Positions 58,408-64,000 of a stretch of DNA of 64,000 nt are shown piece by piece. The DNA comes from Mycobacterium attenuatum (GTDB lineage: Bacteria; Actinomycetota; Actinomycetes; Mycobacteriales; Mycobacteriaceae), in assembly GCF_900566085.1 (NCBI RefSeq), contig NZ_UPHT01000073.1, positions 62,001-126,000 on the forward strand. Direction: 5' to 3'. How positions within the stretch are numbered: position 1 is the stretch's first letter; each line of letters starts with the position of its first letter. Under the pieces are notes generated by a model. That model was not told the origin of the DNA. It saw nothing but the letters and a program-made list of their open reading frames with translations, and did not search any database. Position numbers and translations under genes: made by a program.

Positions 58408-60591
58408 TCACAACGTCTTACGGAGTACGAGGAGCGAACGGGCGGACAGCGCGAGCTGTTCTCCGGCGTAGCGGACCTGATCGGTGTCACCGGCCGGGTC
58501 GTTGGTGTCGAGTTCCACGGTCCACTCCTGCGCGTAGCTGCCATGGGGCATCACGAACTCCACCGGCTCGTCGTGAGCGTTGAAGCACAACAGGAATGAA
58601 TCGTCGACCACCCGCTCACCACGGGCGTTGGGTGCCGTGATCGCGTCGCCGTTGAGAAACACCGCCACGCACTGGTGAAAACTCTTGCCCCAGTCCTCGT
58701 GTGTCATTTCGCGGCCGTCCGGCGTCAACCAAGCGATATCACGTACCTCGTCGCCGCTCCGGATGGGTTCGCCTTCGAAGAACCTGCGTCGGCGAAATAC
58801 CGGGTGGTTCTTGCGCAACGTGGTCGCCTTGCGCGCGAAGGTCAGCAGATCCGAGTTCTTGTCCACCAAAGTCCAGTCCATCCAGGATAAGTCGGAGTCC
58901 TGGCAGTAGACGTTGTTGTTGCCATTTTGGGTGCGCCCAAATTCGTCGCCGTGGGCGATCATCGGCGTACCTTGGCTGACCATCAAGGTGGCCCAGAAGT
59001 TGCGTATCTGGCGGCGGCGTAGCGCCGTGATGTCGAGGTCGTCGGTGGGACCTTCGACCCCGTAGTTCCACGACCGGTTGTGATTTTCTCCGTCGCGGTT
59101 GCCCTCACCGTTGGCCTCGTTGTGTTTTTCGTTGTAGGACACCAGGTCGTTGAGGGTGAACCCGTCGTGAGCGGTGACGAAGTTGATGCTGGCACTGGGC
59201 CGGCGGCCGGTCGCTTCGTAGAGGTCCGACGACCCGGTCAGCCGGGACGCGAATTCGCCCAAGGTTGCGGGCTCGCCCCGCCAGTAGTCACGCACAGTAT
59301 CCCGATATTTCCCGTTCCATTCCGTCCACAAACCGGGAAAATTGCCGACCTGGTAGCCGCCCTCACCGACGTCCCAGGGCTCGGCGATCAATTTGACCTG
59401 GCTGACCACCGGATCCTGCTGTACCAGATCGAAGAATGCGCTCAACCGGTCCACGTCGTGCAGCTCGCGGGCCAGGGTCGCGGCCAGGTCGAAGCGGAAT
59501 CCGTCGACGTGCATCTCGAGCACCCAGTAGCGCAGCGAGTCCATGATCAGTTGCAGCACGTGCGGGTGACGGGCGTTGAGGCTGTTACCGGTGCCCGTGT
59601 AGTCCTTGTACAGCCGCAGGTCCGAGTCGACGAGCCGGTAGTACGCGGCATTGTCGATGCCGCGGAAGTTGATGGTCGGGCCCAGGTGGTTGCCTTCGGC
59701 GGTGTGGTTGTACACCACGTCCAGGATCACCTCGATGTCGGCTTCGTGCAGGCTGCGCACCATGGATTTGAACTCGGCCACCGCCCCGCCGGGTTGCCGG
59801 TTCGACGCGTACTGGTTGTGGGGGGCGAAAAAGCCGAACGTGTTGTAGCCCCAATAGTTTCGCAATCCCAAGTCGAGCAACCGCGAGTCGTGCAGGAACT
59901 GGTGCACCGGCATCAGTTCGAGCGCGGTGACGTTCAGCGACTTGAGGTGGTCGATGATCACCGGGTGCGCCAGGCCGGCGTAGGTGCCCCGCAGTTGCTC
60001 AGGAATTCCCGGGTGAGTTTGCGTCATCCCTTTGACATGAGCCTCGTAGATGACCGTCTCGTTGTACGGGGTCACCGGTGCCCGGTCGTAACCCCAGTCA
60101 AAAAACGGGTTGATCACCACGCTGGTCATGGTGGAGCCCAAGGAGTCAACCAGGGGAGGGGTGCCCGGGTCGGCCGAATCGCCTGCGGGATCTACTGCGC
60201 TCAAGTCGTAGGAGAACAGCGCCTGCCCGAAGGTGAAGTCACCGTCGAAGGCCTTGCCGTAGGGGTCGAGCAGCAGTTTGCTGGGATCACAGCGATGGCC
60301 GGTCGAGGGCGCGAAGGGCCCGTAAACCCGAAACCCATAACGCTGGCCTGGGACGATGTTGGGCAGATAGGCGTGCCAGACGTATCCGTCGACCTCGTCC
60401 AGGGAGATCCGGGTTTCGCTGCCGTTGTCGGCGATCAGGCACAATTCGACTTTCTCGGCGATTTCGGAGAACACCGAGAAGTTGGTGCCGGCACCGTCAT
60501 AGGTAGCTCCGAGCGGATACGGGGTGCCCGGCCACACCGTGGGCAGTGTGGGCCGGGTTGCGCCTGAGCGTTCGGTGTTGTTCGGCGACAT
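58408..60591 (-). CDS. treX: Glycogen debranching enzyme
   Basis: A 727-residue isoamylase-type GH13 protein that cuts alpha-1,6 branches and feeds linear chains to TreY. The CBM48-like N-terminal domain covers about 15-130. Catalytic motifs are ILDVVYNHTAEGN, DGFRFDLAATLAREL (D about 375), KLIAEPWDVGEGG (E about 400) and FVTAHDGFTLND. The length is like TreX of M. tuberculosis (721). It is first in the leftward tre operon. The upstream gap of 87 bases to the acyltransferase gene may hold the operon promoter. Confidence 0.96.
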   Translation of the reverse strand: MSPNNTERSGATRPTLPTVWPGTPYPLGATYDGAGTNFSVFSEIAEKVELCLIADNGSETRISLDEVDGYVWHAYLPNIVPGQRYGFRVYGPFAPSTGHRCDPSKLLLDPYGKAFDGDFTFGQALFSYDLSAVDPAGDSADPGTPPLVDSLGSTMTSVVINPFFDWGYDRAPVTPYNETVIYEAHVKGMTQTHPGIPEQLRGTYAGLAHPVIIDHLKSLNVTALELMPVHQFLHDSRLLDLGLRNYWGYNTFGFFAPHNQYASNRQPGGAVAEFKSMVRSLHEADIEVILDVVYNHTAEGNHLGPTINFRGIDNAAYYRLVDSDLRLYKDYTGTGNSLNARHPHVLQLIMDSLRYWVLEMHVDGFRFDLAATLARELHDVDRLSAFFDLVQQDPVVSQVKLIAEPWDVGEGGYQVGNFPGLWTEWNGKYRDTVRDYWRGEPATLGEFASRLTGSSDLYEATGRRPSASINFVTAHDGFTLNDLVSYNEKHNEANGEGNRDGENHNRSWNYGVEGPTDDLDITALRRRQIRNFWATLMVSQGTPMIAHGDEFGRTQNGNNNVYCQDSDLSWMDWTLVDKNSDLLTFARKATTLRKNHPVFRRRRFFEGEPIRSGDEVRDIAWLTPDGREMTHEDWGKSFHQCVAVFLNGDAITAPNARGERVVDDSFLLCFNAHDEPVEFVMPHGSYAQEWTVELDTNDPAGDTDQVRYAGEQLALSARSLLVLRKTL

Positions 60592-60678
60592 GGCTTGACC
60601 TTATCCGCGTTCGGTGTGGCGCCGATTGGTGATCGACACTCGTGTCCGGCTGATTTGCCGCATCGGTGCGGCGCCCGG

Positions 60679-62829
60679 TCACCACCAACCGGTGATCGCC
60701 GCGATCTGCCGCCCCAGCTCCGGTGCCATGGTTCGCATGTACGTCGGAGTGAGGTGGTGAGAATCGCGGTAGATCAGCACATTCCCCTCTACCGCGCGAC
60801 AGAAATCCTCGCGGCATATCGCATCTGACATGTCAATGGGTTTCAGCAGCGGAAACTGCGCCACGAAATCCAGGGTGGTGTTGTAGTCGGAAAGCAGGTC
60901 CGAGCGCTTGATTCCGCAGGATTTCCCGTTACCGCCCTTGGCCAGGCAGTCCGCAGGCTTGAATGGTTGGCCGTCTTTGACCATCCACGGGGTGTCGCGA
61001 ACCGCGAGAATAGGAATGTTGTTGTCTGACAACGTTTGCCAGATCCCGATGTAGGTGGCCGGCATCACGTCACCGGGCTTGATGTTCCACGGGCGGGTCG
61101 ACGTGGTGAACACGTAATCGGGACGATCAGCGACGATCTTTTCCATGGTTGCCTGCACCCACTCGCGGCATTGTGGGTACGCGGCGTTGTTGCCCATGAT
61201 CAATGGGACTTCTTCGGTCGACAGCGGGCAGCCCATCTTGAGATAGGTCACCACCTTGAAGTGATGCAGACGCCCGAGCAGGTCCAGTGCCGGCAGCCAG
61301 TGTTCGGCATGGGACCCGCCGGCCAGCGCGATCGTTCGGGGGGCTTCCGGGTCGCCGTAGGTGCAGTTGACCAAAGCCGGATTCACGAAGTCACTGATGC
61401 ACCCGTCCCGGGTGGACGCCGGCAGGTCGTCTTTGACTTCCAGGACGGTGGGACGCATCCGCAAGGTTGGGACCCGGGCGTGGTTGGTTAGGGCTCGGGC
61501 GCCGGGATAGTCGCTGGCGCTGAGTCCACTGAGCTCCTTTCCGGACGCTCGCGCGACGATGACATGCTCACGCCAGCTGAACGATGTCGCGGTCAACGTG
61601 ACGCCCAACAGCACCACGATCGATCCCAGCGCCATGCTCGGCCGGCGAAAACGCAGCTGCCAGGGCTTCGTGGCGGGGGTGGCGGGGGCGGCTTGGGCGG
61701 TGGAGGATGCGCGGTACCGCAGGGGGTCTTCGACATGGCGAAGGGTCAGGTAGGCCAGCAACCCCGACACCAGCAGTACCGCTGCGCCCTCGAGGAAGTT
61801 CGCCTGCCGGTGGCCGGTGTAGGAAAGCCAGAAGATGAGCAGCGGCCAATGCCACAGATATAGCGAGTAGGCCATCGCCCCCAACGTCACCAACGGCCCG
61901 ATGGCCAGCACCCGGTTGGGCAGCGGCAGTCGATTGCTGGTGCTCGGATGGGCTTGCCGGTTCGCTCCGGCCATGATCATCAGCATCGCGGCGCCAACGG
62001 GTACCAGAGCCCAGGGGCCGGGGAATTCCTTGACGCCGTCGATCAGGGCGCCGCACGACAAAATCGCCGCCAGGGCGGCGGTGGCGGTGAGGGTCCGCAG
62101 CCACATCGGCCAGCGGATGTAGGGCACCGATGCCCCGACGAGCACTCCCAAGAGCAGCTCCCAGGCCCGCGCGAAGCTGTTGTAATAGGCGTTGGCCTGG
62201 TCGGCCTGGTGGGCGGCGACGGCGTAGCTGAACGACGCGACCGTGAGCACGCTGAGCAGCACGACGAACAGCGTTCGCAGGCGGGGGCGCAGCGGACGCC
62301 GGATTAGGTGCGCACATCCGGCAATCAGCAACAGGAAAGCCAGATAGAACTGGCCCTGAACTGACATGGACCAGATGTGCTGCAGCGGGCTGACGGCTTC
62401 GCCGGCGCGCAGGTAATCCGACTGTGAATTGGCCAGTTCCCAGTTCTGGTAATAGCCCAGGCTGGCCAGGCTCTGGTCGGCGAACGTCTCCCAGCGGGTC
62501 TGTGGCTGCACCAGGACGGTGAGCAGGGCGCAGCCGGCGAGAACGACGACCAGCGCCGGAAGCAGGCGGCGGATCAGCCGGACCACCTCGGTGACCGGCG
62601 AGAGCTTCGCGCCTGGATCAAGGGCCGCACGCACTACTTTGCCGCCGAAGAAGAAGCCGGACAGCGCCAGGAACACGTCCACTCCGCCGGAAACCCGGCC
62701 GAACCACACATGGAATACCGCGACCAGCGCTATCGCGACACCCCGCAAGCCGTCGAGGTCATGCCGATAAAACCCCGCCGCCCGCGACCCCATCGCGGTG
62801 GGGGTATGAGGAGGCGCCACGGTCTGCAT
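60679..62829 (-). CDS. Acyltransferase-3 / SGNH two-domain membrane protein (Rv1565c-like)
   Basis: A 716-residue protein. Residues 20-380 form an acyltransferase-3 (OafA/YrhL-like) domain with about ten membrane segments; it opens with YRHDLDGLRGVAIALVAVFH, where the R/H pair is catalytic. Residues 430-716 are an SGNH-like extracytoplasmic domain: serine in ALAGGSHAEHW (about 501), and DSHHLTP (about 693) with the Asp/His pair. Such proteins O-acetylate cell-surface glycans by passing an acyl group across the membrane. The target here is unknown. The ATG at 62829 matches the family start. Equivalent to Rv1565c by order and size. Confidence 0.92.
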   Translation of the reverse strand: MQTVAPPHTPTAMGSRAAGFYRHDLDGLRGVAIALVAVFHVWFGRVSGGVDVFLALSGFFFGGKVVRAALDPGAKLSPVTEVVRLIRRLLPALVVVLAGCALLTVLVQPQTRWETFADQSLASLGYYQNWELANSQSDYLRAGEAVSPLQHIWSMSVQGQFYLAFLLLIAGCAHLIRRPLRPRLRTLFVVLLSVLTVASFSYAVAAHQADQANAYYNSFARAWELLLGVLVGASVPYIRWPMWLRTLTATAALAAILSCGALIDGVKEFPGPWALVPVGAAMLMIMAGANRQAHPSTSNRLPLPNRVLAIGPLVTLGAMAYSLYLWHWPLLIFWLSYTGHRQANFLEGAAVLLVSGLLAYLTLRHVEDPLRYRASSTAQAAPATPATKPWQLRFRRPSMALGSIVVLLGVTLTATSFSWREHVIVARASGKELSGLSASDYPGARALTNHARVPTLRMRPTVLEVKDDLPASTRDGCISDFVNPALVNCTYGDPEAPRTIALAGGSHAEHWLPALDLLGRLHHFKVVTYLKMGCPLSTEEVPLIMGNNAAYPQCREWVQATMEKIVADRPDYVFTTSTRPWNIKPGDVMPATYIGIWQTLSDNNIPILAVRDTPWMVKDGQPFKPADCLAKGGNGKSCGIKRSDLLSDYNTTLDFVAQFPLLKPIDMSDAICREDFCRAVEGNVLIYRDSHHLTPTYMRTMAPELGRQIAAITGWW

Positions 62830-62914
62830 GATCGACCGCCAATTTACCGAAACCCGCCACCGGCCCCGCGCTGAGCGGCGGGTACCGGTGGCGGGTTGCG
62901 GGTGGTCGAAAAGG

Positions 62915-63721
62915 TTACCGGGGGGTGCCGGCGGGCGCTTGCTGTGCAGGCACGCGCTGTAGCGGTGCCTGTTGGGCCGGCAACTGCTGTAACGGGGCCT
63001 GCTGGCCGGGCGTCTGCTGGGCCGGCAACTGCTGTAACGGGGCCTGCTGGCCGGGCGTCTGCTGGGCGGGCAACTGCTGTAACGGGGCCTGCTGGCCGGG
63101 CGTCTGCTGGGCGGGCAACTGCTGCAGGGGTGCCTGCTGCAGCGGTGTCTGCGACGTGGGTGCTTGCTGCACCGGCGCCTGCGGTAATGGCGTCTGCGAT
63201 GGCACCTGCCCGGGCGCCGTCTGGGTGCCGAGGATCCGGACCAGGTAGGGGGTCATGCCGCTGGTTCGCACCGGCGAAACCTGAACGACGTCGCCGACCT
63301 CGAGCATCTGGCCGTTCCCGAGATACATCGCGACGCTTTGCGTGCCTTCGGGGCCGTAGAAGATCAGGTCACCTTTGCGTGCCTGCTGCGGCAGGACCTT
63401 CTGGCCCACTTTGTACATCTCGCCGGAGGAACGCGGGAGCTTGATTCCGGCGCCGGCGTAGGCGTATTGGATGAGACCTGACGCGTCGAATCCGACGGTG
63501 TAGATGCCGGATCCTTTGCCGCGGGTGGGGCCGGTGATACCGCCGCCGGCCCAGGAAAATGGCACCCCGCGTTGCGAAAGACCGCGGGCGATGACGGCGT
63601 CGGTGGCCTGCTGGTAATCCGTCGACCTCAGGCCTGGGTCGGCGGCCGCGAGGCTCGGGACGGCCGCCATCGGGCTGACCATCATCGCCAGACCGACGGC
63701 GAAGGCGTAGATGCGTTTCAT
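62915..63721 (-). CDS. ripD: Catalytically inactive NlpC/P60 protein with repeat tail (RipD)
   Basis: A 268-residue secreted protein. A signal peptide covers about residues 1-30 (MKRIYAFAVGLAMMVSPMAA). The NlpC/P60 domain has GFDASGLIQYAYAG, where the catalytic cysteine of relatives such as RipA (FDCSG) is alanine, and GTQSVAMYLGNGQM, where the histidine is serine. It should therefore bind but not cut peptidoglycan, as known for RipD. The tail is Gln/Pro-rich, with the 15-residue unit QQAPLQQLPAQQTPG repeated three times plus a partial copy. The ATG at 63721 has AGGAGG upstream; the next in-frame TTG overlaps that site. M. tuberculosis RipD (230) is shorter, mostly in this tail. Confidence 0.93.
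   Translation of the reverse strand: MKRIYAFAVGLAMMVSPMAAVPSLAAADPGLRSTDYQQATDAVIARGLSQRGVPFSWAGGGITGPTRGKGSGIYTVGFDASGLIQYAYAGAGIKLPRSSGEMYKVGQKVLPQQARKGDLIFYGPEGTQSVAMYLGNGQMLEVGDVVQVSPVRTSGMTPYLVRILGTQTAPGQVPSQTPLPQAPVQQAPTSQTPLQQAPLQQLPAQQTPGQQAPLQQLPAQQTPGQQAPLQQLPAQQTPGQQAPLQQLPAQQAPLQRVPAQQAPAGTPR
62969..63130. repeat. 45-bp tandem repeat in the ripD 3' end
   Basis: A 45-bp unit, reading on the plus strand from CTGTTGGGCCGGCAACTGCT, starts at 62969, 63014 and 63059, with a fourth partial copy at 63104. Copies differ by one or two bases. It keeps the reading frame and codes the QQAPLQQLPAQQTPG units of the RipD tail. Copy number is likely to vary between strains. Confidence 0.9.
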
Positions 63722-64000
63722 GGTGATCAACCTCCTGGACCCTGCCGGGCCCTTCCTGCGTCAGCGCGGTGACTTCGCGCGTCAGCCGCCGTTGCATGAC
63801 CGCCGCGGTGGCCGCTACGTCGAGACCTCACGGCGCTGCATGCACTCGGAAGTGTGAATCACTCGGCCGAAACCACTTAATTCACACCAGTCACTACAGT
63901 CACTTTGACAACCGGAACCGACGATCGCCAGGGTTTACCGGAATTTTTTGTCTTAACGTGACCGGACAGTGACTGCACTGGCCCCAATCTTCTGCGGGCA
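63722..64000. other. ripD upstream region, no gene seen
   Basis: About 280 bases before ripD up to the window edge. It must carry the ripD promoter and leader. I found no gene with motifs and no riboswitch consensus I could defend. An A/T-rich run (GGAATTTTTTGTCTTAACG near 63939) may be a promoter or leader element. Confidence 0.4.

Noticed and set aside
59080..60567. 495-residue plus-strand frame opposite treX
   Set aside because: It is a mirror of the debranching enzyme, which has all GH13 motifs.
63722..64000. A c-di-AMP (ydaO) riboswitch upstream of ripD
   Set aside because: Such switches precede some wall-hydrolase genes in actinobacteria, but the conserved ydaO segments are not visible here.

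Overview
The window is high-GC mycobacterial DNA. It follows the gene order of the Mycobacterium tuberculosis H37Rv block from pks5 to ripD (roughly Rv1527c to Rv1566c, recalled from memory, not searched). It differs by insertions and losses that point to another slow grower, such as a lipo-oligosaccharide (LOS) producer of the M. marinum / M. kansasii / M. canettii kind. Supporting signs are a PE_PGRS gene, a Pks5-type polyketide synthase with PapA-type acyltransferases, a GAP-type transporter-accessory protein, and the dnaE1, ileS, lspA, glbN and treXYZ neighbours. The species cannot be fixed from the sequence alone.

Layout. (1) 1-8982: a leftward pks5-pap operon for a methyl-branched acyl chain and its transfer, then an alcohol dehydrogenase remnant and an AhpD-like gene. 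(2) 9010-12164: thioesterase, nitronate-monooxygenase-like gene and TetR regulator, then an M-box (Mg2+) riboswitch with a Shine-Dalgarno-led 26-codon ORF and a small hypothetical gene. (3) 12406-20148: a glycolipid cassette with two GT2 glycosyltransferases rightward, and PapA, a condensation-like acyltransferase, a GT1 glycosyltransferase, GAP and a methyltransferase leftward. In M. tuberculosis, as I recall it, the small gene is followed directly by ileS, so this cassette is the main accessory block. With pks5/pap it looks like part of an LOS-type pathway: acyl chain, acyl transfer, sugar addition, methylation, export. (4) 20640-24083: T-box-controlled ileS. (5) 24080-27241: arylsulfatase and a methyltransferase, also extra compared with M. 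tuberculosis. (6) 27298-36687: dinX, ansA, lspA, RluD-type pseudouridine synthase, a YCII protein with an ECF42-like sigma factor, glbN, two short-chain dehydrogenases, a repeat-rich spacer and an SRPBCC protein. (7) 36755-42775: dnaE1, then a frameshifted PE_PGRS gene, then a decayed second copy of the dnaE1 3' end. (8) 42783-49936: a three-part glycosyltransferase/TPR/methyltransferase protein, fadD11-plsB1, a small membrane protein and a Ddn-like F420 protein. The frdABCD-mmpL6 block I recall here in M. tuberculosis is absent. (9) 49970-54373: ilvA, a PAP2 phosphatase, a divergent PdxR/PPOX pair, and a 60-bp perfect palindrome acting as a probable shared terminator. (10) 54378-60591: treX-treY-treZ for trehalose from glycogen. 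(11) 60679-63721: an acyltransferase-3/SGNH membrane protein and a catalytically dead NlpC/P60 protein (RipD) with a tandem-repeat tail.

No tRNA, rRNA, CRISPR array or intact insertion sequence was seen.
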